Of a stretch of DNA of 64,000 bases, positions 16,018 to 25,800 are shown piece after piece (position 1 is the first letter of the stretch; every line of letters begins with the position of its first letter). A model generated the notes under the pieces. It did not search any database. It was not told where the DNA came from and saw only the letters and a program-made list of their open reading frames with translations. The stretch covers positions 248,001-312,000 of the forward strand of contig JAGOBA010000004.1 of NCBI GenBank assembly GCA_017983635.1, in the 5' to 3' direction. Position numbers and translations under genes: made by a program. The stretch comes from Alphaproteobacteria bacterium (GTDB lineage: Bacteria > Pseudomonadota > Alphaproteobacteria > Micropepsales > Micropepsaceae).

Positions 16018-17361
16018 TTACTCGCGCCACGCGCGGTTGATGCTGTCCGTCAACGGCTGCGTGAGATAAGCCATCGCCGTCCGCTCGCCGGTCTTGATCA
16101 TCACCGATGCCGGCATGCCGGGCTGTAGCTGAATGCCATGAAGCCGCTCCAACTCAGCCGCCGGTACATCGACGTCCGCTATGAAGTATGACGCGTTGGT
16201 CCGCGCGTCTTGAATGGCGTCAGCCGATACATTCGTGACCTTTCCATGGATCGGGACGGTCGTGCGCTGGCTGAGACCGGTGAAGTGAATTTCCGTCTCA
16301 AGGCCGACGCGCACCGAGTCCACATCCGCCGGTCGCAACTGGACCTCGACCATCAGGCGATCGTTCGACGGCACGATCTCGAGCACCGTCTCGCCCGGCC
16401 GCACCACCGCGCCCATCGTGATGGTGCGCGAAGCCATCACCGTTCCGGCGACAGGTGCCCGGATCGTCATGCGCTCGTAAGCGCTCGACGCGGCGCGATA
16501 CTGCTCGCGCAGGTTCGGGATCTTTGCCTGCGTCTCGCGAAGCTCGCTCTGGATCTGCGTCTGAACTTGGTTGCGCGCCTGCACGAGCTTCAGCTCGTTC
16601 TCGATCAACGCGCTGCGAATGCGTGCCATTGCCGCCTTGGCGCGCCCGGAGGTTCCGGCGAGCTGCGCCACTTCGCGGCGCAATGAAAACACGCGCGTGC
16701 GCGTCGTGTAACCCTTTTGATAGAGATCGTCGACGACCGCCAATTCCCTCTGCGTCAAACCGATCTGCGAGTCGGCTGCTTGGCGCTCAGCGCTGGCACC
16801 GGCAAGCTCGTCCTTGAGCTGCTGGTTCTCTTCTTGAATGATCGAGAGTTGTCCGCGCACTTCCACGCGCCGTACTTCGAATAGCCGCTGCTGACCGGCA
16901 ACGATCGCCTTAATCGGTGCCTGCTTCTCCGCCGCCTTTAACAGTTCCTGCGAGAACATGGGTTCGCCGAGGTCCTGCGTCTCCGCTTCCAACCGCGCCT
17001 CCGAAGCCAACGCCACATAGAACGCGTCGCGCGCCCGCGTATAGCGGTCGGCCGCGTCGGCATCGTCCAGTTCGACGAGAACGTCGCCCGCCGCCACGAC
17101 CGAACCGCTGTCGACATGCAGTTTGCGGATGACGCCGCCCGTCGGATGTTGAATCTGTTTGCGTTTGGAGGCAACGACGACCTGACCGTTCGCGACCACC
17201 GCGCTGGCGATCGGCACCGTCGTACTCCAGATGCCGAAGCCCCCCACAGTTGCCACGATCACGGTGAACCCGGCGATCAATGCGCGGCGCGTGCTGGTTG
17301 CTGCACCGGCGAGTATTCTGTCGGGCAGGTTAGGCCGGCGGGGGCTAGACTGTGGAAGCAT
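16018..17361 (-). CDS. HlyD-family type I secretion periplasmic adaptor (copy 2)
   Basis: This is a 447-residue paralogue of the adaptor at 11610-12947 with the same architecture: one membrane span (LIAGFTVIVATVGGFGIWS), lipoyl halves, a long coiled coil and a conserved tail AYLTQPLTDSINRAWRE. The lipoyl motif SKRKQIQHPTGGVIRKL is almost the same as in copy 1. It overlaps the ATPase gene by 17 bp, so the two are one operon. Being distinct but parallel to copy 1, it may serve a different cargo. The upstream region of this operon resembles that of the giant peroxidase gene, so that protein is its likeliest substrate. Confidence 0.93.
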   Translation of the reverse strand: MLPQSSPRRPNLPDRILAGAATSTRRALIAGFTVIVATVGGFGIWSTTVPIASAVVANGQVVVASKRKQIQHPTGGVIRKLHVDSGSVVAAGDVLVELDDADAADRYTRARDAFYVALASEARLEAETQDLGEPMFSQELLKAAEKQAPIKAIVAGQQRLFEVRRVEVRGQLSIIQEENQQLKDELAGASAERQAADSQIGLTQRELAVVDDLYQKGYTTRTRVFSLRREVAQLAGTSGRAKAAMARIRSALIENELKLVQARNQVQTQIQSELRETQAKIPNLREQYRAASSAYERMTIRAPVAGTVMASRTITMGAVVRPGETVLEIVPSNDRLMVEVQLRPADVDSVRVGLETEIHFTGLSQRTTVPIHGKVTNVSADAIQDARTNASYFIADVDVPAAELERLHGIQLQPGMPASVMIKTGERTAMAYLTQPLTDSINRAWRE

Positions 17362-19087
17362 AGCGGTTCTCGAGGTTCGTCACGTTGGATGGGGGTTTGG
17401 TGGCAGCTTCGTTGGCGGCCTTGTTGAGGGCGCCAAGAACTTCGTCGCGCGGGCCATAGGTCACGATTTGACCAGCGCGCATGACGGCAAGCTTGTCGAC
17501 GGCGGCCAGAATGCCCGGCCGATGCGTAACAATGACAACCGTGCGGCCCTGCGCCTTTAGCGCTTGCACCGCGCGCCGCAGATCCGCTTCGCCCATCGCG
17601 TCAAGGTTGGCGTTTGGCTCATCAAGGACCACGACCTTCGAGTTGCCGAAGATCGCGCGCGCAAACGCAACGCGCTGACGTTGCCCGCCCGAGAGCAATC
17701 GACCGCGTTCGCCGATCACCGTGTCGTAACCGTTGGGTAGCGCCAAGATGAACTCGTGCGCCGACGCGATTTTCGCCGCATCGACGATCGCTGGCGAGTC
17801 ATGCGTGCCGTACCGCGAAATGTTCTCCGCGACGGTGCCGTCCATCAGCTCGACGTCCTGCGCCAGATAGCCGATATGCGGGCCAAGTTCGTCCGACGGC
17901 CAGCTCGAAACTTCAACGCCGTCCAATCGCACATTGCCGCCTGAAGGCTTCCAGTTGCCGATCATCAAGCGGGCCAACGTCGACTTACCAGCGCCCGTCG
18001 GCCCAATGATGCCGACGATGTCGCCGGCGGGGATTTCGAGACTGACGCCGCGCAGGATCGGTTCCTTCACACCATCAAACCGCATCCAGACGTCTTCAAG
18101 TTTGTAGTTGCCGAGCGGCGGGGGCAGCTGTGTCCGCGGCCCCTTGTGCATATCGACCTTTAGCGCCGCGCTTAACCGCGCATAGGCTTGGCGGGCGTGA
18201 ATGAAGCTCTTCCATTGCCCGATCGTCGCTTCAATCGGCGCCAGCGCGCGGCCCATGATGATGGACGACGCCACGATCGCACCAGCCGAGATTTCGTTGT
18301 GCAGCGCCAGCCACGCGCCGAGCGCCAGCGAGAATGTCTGCAGTGCCTGGCGGGCCAGCTTTGCCGAGGAGCTCAGCCGCGCGCCACGATCACTGGCGAC
18401 GGCTTGCCAGGCCAGACTTGCTTCATGATGCTCCAGCCAGCGCCGCTTCAGGTTCTGGCCCATGCCCATCGCGCGCGCCGATTCCGAATTGTTGTGCGCT
18501 GTACCGACGAAATACTCAGAGTCCCGCTGGGCAATCGCCGCTTCGTTCAAGGCGCGTCGCGTCGCCAGTTCGCTCAAATAGGCAAGACCGAAGATGACCA
18601 GCGCGCCGACTGTCGCCAGCACACCCAGCGCAGGGTGCAGCACGTAGACGAAGATCAAAAAGATCGGCGTCCAGGGTGCATCGAAAATTGCTATCAAGCC
18701 CGGCCCGCAAAGGAAGTTCCGCAACATGTCGAGATCGCGCAGCCCTTGAGCCGAACTCGTCGCCTGACCTTTGTCGGCGTCCAACGAAAGCGCGAAGGTT
18801 TCGCCGCCCAATGCCGAATCGAGTTGCGCCGAGGTGCGGATCAGAAGCTCCGAGCGCGCGACCTCAACCATCGCCTGAAAAATGAGAATGCCGACCGAAA
18901 GCAGCAGCAGGAAGAACAGCGTGTCTTCGCTCTGCGAGGTCATCACCCGGTCGTAAACCTGGAGCATGAACAGCGGCCCGTTCAGCATGGCTAGGTTGAT
19001 GAACAGGCTGAACACGCCAACGCTGATAAATACCGATCGCGATTGATACAGCGTCTGTCCGAGCGGGCTTGTGCGCTGGTCGATCAC
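17345..19087 (-). CDS. Type I secretion ABC transporter, PrtD-like (copy 2)
   Basis: This 580-residue PrtD-like exporter ATPase is paralogous to copy 1. It has a membrane domain from SVGVFSLFINLAMLNGPLFM, Walker A GPTGAGKSTLARL near residue 361, signature LSGGQRQRVAFARA near 464, Walker B VVVLDEPNANLD near 482 and His-switch VIVTHRP. It starts at GTG 19087, whose codon overlaps the stop of a 120-residue upstream frame (GTGA), so the two are translationally coupled. No peptidase domain is present, consistent with RTX cargo. No TolC partner lies nearby. Confidence 0.93.
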   Translation of the reverse strand: MIDQRTSPLGQTLYQSRSVFISVGVFSLFINLAMLNGPLFMLQVYDRVMTSQSEDTLFFLLLLSVGILIFQAMVEVARSELLIRTSAQLDSALGGETFALSLDADKGQATSSAQGLRDLDMLRNFLCGPGLIAIFDAPWTPIFLIFVYVLHPALGVLATVGALVIFGLAYLSELATRRALNEAAIAQRDSEYFVGTAHNNSESARAMGMGQNLKRRWLEHHEASLAWQAVASDRGARLSSSAKLARQALQTFSLALGAWLALHNEISAGAIVASSIIMGRALAPIEATIGQWKSFIHARQAYARLSAALKVDMHKGPRTQLPPPLGNYKLEDVWMRFDGVKEPILRGVSLEIPAGDIVGIIGPTGAGKSTLARLMIGNWKPSGGNVRLDGVEVSSWPSDELGPHIGYLAQDVELMDGTVAENISRYGTHDSPAIVDAAKIASAHEFILALPNGYDTVIGERGRLLSGGQRQRVAFARAIFGNSKVVVLDEPNANLDAMGEADLRRAVQALKAQGRTVVIVTHRPGILAAVDKLAVMRAGQIVTYGPRDEVLGALNKAANEAATKPPSNVTNLENRYASTV

Positions 19088-19446
19088 GCGAAGGCTCCAA
19101 TCTTGTCCGGCAGGTGGGGGAGGGGGGGCGGCGCCACGGAAGCAGGCTCCGTCGGTGCAATCTCTATCGTCGGTTCCAGCACATCACCAGAGCCGCGCAC
19201 GGTTTCGATGTGGACGTCCGGATGCACTTGTTGAAGAATTTTCCGCAGGCGAGAGACGCGACCTTCGTTGCGATCGAGTTCGAGCCGACTGTCGGCGACA
19301 GGCGCGAACTGTCGGTCGTCTGTCCGTCGCGTCAACGCACGCCGGGCTCGATTGCCGACCGGCCATGCGGATTCGAAGTAGGTCCGCAGCCTACGCGGTA
19401 GACGCTCGGTCGCTGGCGCCTGACATTCAACCAATGAGACACGCAC
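19084..19446 (-). CDS. Hypothetical protein coupled to exporter copy 2
   Basis: This 120-residue protein of unknown family begins at GTG 19446. It is basic and Arg-rich in the first half (ERLPRRLRTYFESAW, NRARRALTRR). The middle is charged (RLELDRNEGRVSRLRKILQQVHPDVHIETV) and the tail is Pro-rich. It has no signal peptide or membrane span. The main support is its position: its stop overlaps the GTG start of the exporter ATPase, and conserved promoter-like sequence lies 167-211 bp upstream. It could be an accessory or regulatory factor of the exporter, or a spurious frame. Confidence 0.45.
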   Translation of the reverse strand: MRVSLVECQAPATERLPRRLRTYFESAWPVGNRARRALTRRTDDRQFAPVADSRLELDRNEGRVSRLRKILQQVHPDVHIETVRGSGDVLEPTIEIAPTEPASVAPPPLPHLPDKIGAFA

Positions 19447-19604
19447 GTTCAGTCAGTTTCCCCAATCCGAAAGGAGTAGTCCTTTCGCGCAACAGCCACG
19501 TTGCGCATCTACAACAAGCAACAGAGTCGCGACGGCCAACGCGTCCGAGCTGCGCACCAGTTCGGCGCGGAATTCCTTGATTTATTGAAAAAATCCGCGA
19601 CGGC

Positions 19605-19657
19605 TCGCCTTCTAATTGTCGACCCATCAACCCAGACAGTCGCGAACTTATTCCATC
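19605..19657 (-). promoter_or_regulatory. Upstream region conserved with the giant peroxidase gene
   Basis: Read on the minus strand, it holds GATGGAATAAGTTCGCG at the upstream end (to 19657) and ACAATTAGAAGGCGAG about 29 bp further down (around 19604-19619). Both blocks recur with small changes upstream of the gene ending at 19845 (see 31901-31952). The arrangement suggests a shared promoter or activator site for the exporter and its presumed cargo. Confidence 0.5.
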
Positions 19658-19805
19658 GCAATGTGCGGCAAGTTGGCACATGATTTCATTAAGGTTCATG
19701 AGCGCGTTAACGCAACTTGTCTAGGCGTTGCCTAGGTTCGTGGACCATCAGACCGAACGCCCTTCGAGATGCGGCCAACTGTCTTGAAACGTGGTGCAGG
19801 TCTGT

Positions 19806-19831
19806 GGGGCGTGGCGTAGTCGCCACGCCCC
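19806..19831 (-). terminator. Strong hairpin after the giant RTX peroxidase gene
   Basis: GGGGCGTGGCG (19806-19816), loop TAGT, CGCCACGCCCC (19821-19831) is a perfect 11-bp stem. It begins 14 bp after the stop of the minus-strand gene. No T-tract follows on that strand. It is probably a terminator or an mRNA-stabilising end structure. Confidence 0.55.
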
Positions 19832-19844
19832 AAAACTCAGCCTC

Positions 19845-22800
19845 TTACGGACCGAAGGTGAAGTCGTCGATCGTAACCGTCGCTGCGGCCACGCCCAAGA
19901 GCGTGATCGTGTTGACGCCGTCGATCGTCACCAACGTGCCGCCGCCCGTCGTCGTGATCGCAACATGGGCACCGAAGTTGCCCGCGTTGATCCCAAGCGA
20001 AGAGTCGAGGTTCAACCGGTCGGCGTTGCCGCCCACTGAGTCGAAGTCGATGATGCGGTCGAGGCCGAAATTGGTCCCGAACACAAAGGTATCGACGCCG
20101 CCACCGCCGGTCATGGTGTCGTTGCCGGTGCCGCCGGTGATTCGATCGGCGCCTGCGCCGGCGTTGATCGTATCGTTACCGCTGCCGCCAAGCACGACGT
20201 CGTTCCCCGCGCCCGAGTTGATCGTGTCATTGCCGCCTTGGCCGTCGATCACGTTGACGCCGGCAGCGAAGTTGATGGTGTCGTTGCCTTGGCTGCCGAT
20301 CAGGTTCTCGATCCCGTTCAGCGTATCGTTGCCGATTTGCGCGCTGGACGCCGCGCCCGCCGTGACATTGGCGTTCGCGTTCGTGAGCGATAGATCCAGC
20401 GTGTCGCTGCCGCCATCGCCGTTATAGGTGTCGTTGCCGTCACCCGCCCGCGCGACAAAGCGATCGTCACCCGCTCCGCCCGAGAGGGTGTTGGCACCTG
20501 CACGGCCTGCCAGCACGTCATTGCCCGAACCGCCGACCACGTTCTCGATGCCGGCGATGCTGGTGAAGCCGGACGCCGTTCCAAGTTGCAAGTCGACGTT
20601 CACCGCTGCCGTGCTCGCGCCGTAGCTCAACGTGTCGGTGCCGCCCAAGAGGTCCGCCGTCACGTTCTCGATGTTCGAGATTGCGCCGCCGGCCACATTG
20701 ATGAGCGCCGCTCCGTTGAACACCACAGCCAGCGTATTGGCCGCCGCCGTGCCGGTGATCGCGAGCGTATCGTTGTCGGCACCGCCGTCGACCGTGTCCG
20801 CACCGTCGCCGGTGACATATCGGATCGTGTCGTCTCCGGCTCCGCCGAAGACGGTATCGGCGCCGCCGCCGGCATTGATGATATCAGCGCCACCTTGGCC
20901 ATCGATGACGTTGACGCCGCCGTTGACGGTGATCGTGTCGCCGCCTTGGCTACCGATGTAGTTCTCGATGCCCGAGAGCACGTCGGTCCCGATCTCGGCG
21001 CTGGTTGCACTGCCCAGCGTGATCGTCGCCGCGGCCGTCGTCGCCGACAAGTCGTAGGTGTCGACCCCGGCGCCGCCGATCAGGTTGTCGTTGCCGTCGC
21101 CGATCGCTGCGAAGAACGTGTCGGTACCGGCGCCGCCGTTCAACGTGTTGGCCTGGGCGTCGCCCGTCAACTGATCGCTGCCCGATCCCGTCGTCACATT
21201 CTGGACGTTCAGCAGTGAGGTAATGCCTGACGCCGTACCGGTCGTCAGATTGACCACCACGTTCGCAGTCGTCAACAGACCGCCCGGCGGGTCGTAGCTC
21301 AGCGTGTTGACGCCGCCGCCGAGATTGACGTTGACCGTCTCGACGTTGGCAACCGTACCGCCGCCGACATTGACGATCGAAGCCCCGTCGAACACGACGT
21401 TCAGCGTATCCGCCGCCGCCGCGCCCAGAAGGTTCATCGTATCGGCATCGGCACCGCCATCCGTCGTGTCCGCACCGTCACCGACGTTGTAGACGATTGT
21501 GTCGTCGCCAACATCGCCGTTGACGATGTCGTCGGCAGCGCCGCCCGTAAGCGTGTCGTTGCCGGCACCACCGTCGAGGATATCGCCGCCCGCGCCGCCG
21601 TCGAGGAGATCGTCCTCGCCCAGACCGGTCAGCACATCCGCGCCGCCGTTGCCGAAGATGATGTCCTGACCTTCGGTCCCGGTCAGCGCCGCACCTGCGG
21701 CGCCGTCGTCGATGAAGTCACCGGTGACGATGGTAGGCGCCGACGTGATCGAGTTCGAGTGCCCGTTATTGTCGAGGTAGCTGACAGTCACGCGCAGCTG
21801 GCTATTCACCTGATCCTGGGTCGGTGTGAACGAGGACGCAGTTGCGCTTGCGATCGCGTTCCAAGCAATCCCGTCGAACTGCTCCCACTGATAGTCGAAC
21901 GTCACGCCGACGAGGCCGTCCGCGTCCGTGAAGTTGATCGTCGCGTTCAGCGCCAACGTTTCAGTTGGCGACAGATCACCGATATCGACCGTACCGACAG
22001 GCGCCTCGTTGGCATCGAGCACCGGTACTGAAATTTCCGAGAACACAACCTCCGGTGTCCCATGCAGATCGGTGTAGCTGATCTGCACCCGCAGCAGCTT
22101 CCCGACCAACGAAGCGTCGGGCGTGAACGTTGCCGAGTTCGGCGCCCCGGAAATCGGACCCCACGTAATTCCACCGTCCTCCGACACCTGCCACTCGAAG
22201 GCTAGCGTGCCCGGCACCCCGTCTTCGTCGAAGAAGCTTGGAATAACGGTCAAGGCAGACCCTTCGGACGGCGCGCCGTCGAAGAATGCGGCTCCATCAG
22301 CCGGGAACGGCAAGTCGTTGACGTTCTCTACCGCCAAGGTTGTTGCGGCAGACGTCACCGTCTGCGTCGTACCTTGATCGTCCGTATACGTCACGACGAC
22401 GTGCAGGAACTGACCGACCTCGGAGTCGCCCGGCAGGAACGTCGGCAGAATGCCGCTGGGGATGTCGACCCAGTCGTTCGTGCCGTCCGGTGACATCTGC
22501 CACTGATAACTGAACACCGCCGTCGTGAGCCCATCCGCATCCGTGAACGCGCGGATCGCAGTCAGGAACTGATCTTCCACCGGCGGCTGGCCGATGATGT
22601 TGACCGTCCCCACAGGATCGAAATTGACGTTTCCGACCGGCGCCGTCGGATTCGAATAGACCTCCTCAAGCACGCCGTTCGCATCTTTGTAGACCGCTCG
22701 AACGCGCAACGCTTGACCGACTAAGTCAGGCGTCGGCGTGAAGGTCGGTCCACCGACCCGGCCCACTTCGCCGGCGGCGAACTGCAGGATGTCCGTGAAG

Positions 22801-25800
22801 ACGCCCGTGCCGTTGTCCGACTGCCAGAAGTACGCGACGGTGCCCGTCACGGCGCCGCTCGGATTCGAGAGCGAGACGTTGTCCGCATCCGTCACGCCTG
22901 CGATCGAAACTGTGATCGCGGATCCCTCAACCGGATCACCCGAGAACGAGAGATCGCCCTCTGGCCCAGCATTGGCGCCGTTCAGCGTGATCGACTGATC
23001 GGCGAACTGCAGCCGCTCGATATTGAGCAATCGGTCGGTGCCGTCGCGCGGTGCGACACTGTTGTCGATCACCGTCAAGACATCGTCAGGCGCCACAAAG
23101 CCCGGCGTCGTCAGTTCCTCGATCGTGATCGTATTGCCGTTCAGCAGGAACGAGTACTCGTCGAGGATTCCCGTGAACTGCGCTGTGTCGAAGTCTGGTG
23201 TTGCCGACTGCAAGATCTCGCGGACGGCCACCAGCTGACCGGGATTGATTGCCCCGCTCAACATCTCCGGCACGAGGTCGCGCAGGCTGTTTACCGACTT
23301 GATCTCGATCGTGCTGTCGAATGGGTCGCGCACGCTGATCCGTACGTTCAGCCACTTGTCGCCATCGATGATGTCGTCGCCGCCGCGGCCTTCGATGATG
23401 TCGCTGCCGGCGCCGCCAAGGATGATGTTGCCGCCGTCGAACAACGTCTGCGGCGACCCGAAGGCGGTGTCGAGGAGGCTCTGAAGCCCGTTGATCAGCG
23501 CGATGTTGGTCAGCACGCTGCCCTGAGCGCCAGCGGCGCGCAGGCCGCCCGCATCGACGTTGTCGCCGCGCAACACGTCCGAGTGCGCCGAGCCCGAAAA
23601 CCCTTCGACGAAGTCAAAGCGCGCCAGGACCGAAGCGCCCGAACCCGGCACCCGCGGTTGATCGAAGAACCGGTCGCTAATGTCCAGATGCACGCCGAAC
23701 TTGTCGTTCTTGAACGATGCCCAGTCGTAGCCCGAGCCGCCGATATAGCGGTCGCCCATGCCGACGCTGCCGACCATGATGTCGTCACCGCCCTCGGCGT
23801 TGAACTTGTCGTTCTCGCCGGCGCCAATGAAGATGTCGTTGCCGATGACCCGATCGAGCCCCAGCGGGTCGAAGTTGTCGCCAGGCGCGCCGTCCGAGGT
23901 GCCGCCCTCGATCCAGTCGTCGCCCTCATTGCCCATGTTCTGTTCGTCGGCCTTCGTGCCCAGGATGAAGTCGTTACCCTGGCCGCCGATCGCTTCGCTG
24001 GAGTCCTCACCGGTGACGATGAAGTCGTTGCCGAAGCCGCCGATCAGCAGGTTGACGCCGTTGCCGCCATGGATGACGTCGTTGCCGTCGCCGCCCTGGA
24101 TGTTGTCGTCCCCGCCGATGTCCGTAAGGATGTCGTCGCCGGCGCCGCCGCGGATGTTGTCGTTGCCGTAACCGCCCTCAAGCCGGTCGTTGCCGCCGTC
24201 ACCCCACAGCGTGTCGTCGCCGATGCTGGCGATCAGGATGTCGTCGCCTTCCGTGCCGCCGAGCACGACGTGATCGTCGCCACGATAGTGCAGATAGTTC
24301 GTCGTGCCGTCAGGATCCGGATTCGTCCGGTCGACCAACGGCAACAGCGGGTCGTCGTTCGTCGGGTCGGCGCTGCCCAGTGCTCCGTTGAACTGCTTCG
24401 TCTGATCGACCTCGAGCGTGTACTTCGGTGTCGAGAAGACGAGCGCGGGCAAGTGCGTCGCGTTCGAGTTCGCCATGATCAGCTTGGCGAACGAGTTGCT
24501 CTCGAGCTCCGCGTTGAACGCCAGACCCGCGGTGCGCTCCAGATAGTAGAAGCGATCGCCGTCCTGCAGCTTTTCGAGCTGGTTTTCGAAGATGAAGTTG
24601 AACGTCGAGCCCAACATGCCGCCGAACGGAGCCTTTTCCTCCGCCAAGCCGCCGATCCAGAGATCGATATTGTCAACGCCCGACGTCGTGGCGCCGTTCG
24701 TCGCGAGCGCGAACGCGCCCGTGCTGTTGAGGAAGTCGAGACGGTCTGTGTAGACGTTGCCGTTGATCACGACGCCGTCGGAGTCGTCACCGTCGCCCAT
24801 CACAAGCGTGAATGCGGCGTCACGTTTGGCCGCAAGCGTGGTCGCGCTCGTAATCGCGACGTGCGTGCCGTAAGCCGCGATGAAGTTGAGCAGCGACTCC
24901 GGGTGCTTCAAATGCTGCACCAGATCCGTCCAGCTGCGGTACGGCTTCAGGTTGCTGTCGCCGGTCTGGTCGTAAATCTGCCGGCGCACTTCGTTGAGCG
25001 TCGCGATGCCTGTATCGCGTCCGCGCGCGATGTTGATCGCCGCAAGGTCGAGCGGCAGACCCACGAGGTTGTTGCGCAATGCTTCGGTGACGAACTCGTC
25101 GATTTCGTTACCGGCTTGGCGCGTCACGCCGCGGACGATCGCACCCACCGCCTCTTCCGGCGTGGCGCCGCTGGCCGCAAACTCCAGCGGGTTCAAGAAC
25201 GCCGCGATCAAGCCGATTTGCGGGTCGTCGCCGAAGCCGACCGGATTGAAGTTGGCGTCGAAGCGGTCGACCGTCTCGGTCAGCATCGAGTGACCGAAAC
25301 GGTAAACTGTGTGCGCAAACTCCGCCACGATCGAGGCGTCGAGGTTTACGTCGTAAACCTGCGTCGGCGCGAAGAACAAGTCGACGTTCGGTTGGATCGT
25401 GCGCGCGAACTCTTCGAACACGAGATGCTGATACTGCATCTCGGTGCCGAACTTAGCCGCTTGGAAGATGCGCGACCCGTCCCACACGAGCGAGTCGAAT
25501 TGGTCGGGCGTCGGGAACGGATCGCCCGCAGCAATTTTGTGACCTTCAAGCAGCCATTCGTTCAGGAAGTTGACGTCGTTCGAGTTGAGCGCCGTTTGCT
25601 TAACCTGTTCCGCCAATCGGTTGTGCTCGGAGTGGAAGATCGCGTGGACCGCGGTCAAGCCGATGTTCTCGTTCACACGCCCGTCACCCGCAACGTAGTG
25701 CGCGTCGAGCAATTCGTTGTCGTAAGCGCCCGGTTCGGACAATCCGACGACGTCGTCGGTATCGGCCGTCTTGCCTGCCGGGTTCGCGTTGTGTGCAATG

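Larger units (their letters stand above)
19447..19844. other. Intergenic region with exporter promoter and terminator hairpin
   Basis: The stretch of about 400 bp lies between the start of the exporter copy 2 operon and the end of the giant peroxidase gene, both on the minus strand. It holds the conserved upstream element at 19605-19657 and a strong hairpin at 19806-19831, described separately. A 90-codon minus frame at 19427-19699 shows no protein-like features and overlaps the promoter, so I do not count it. Confidence 0.5.
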
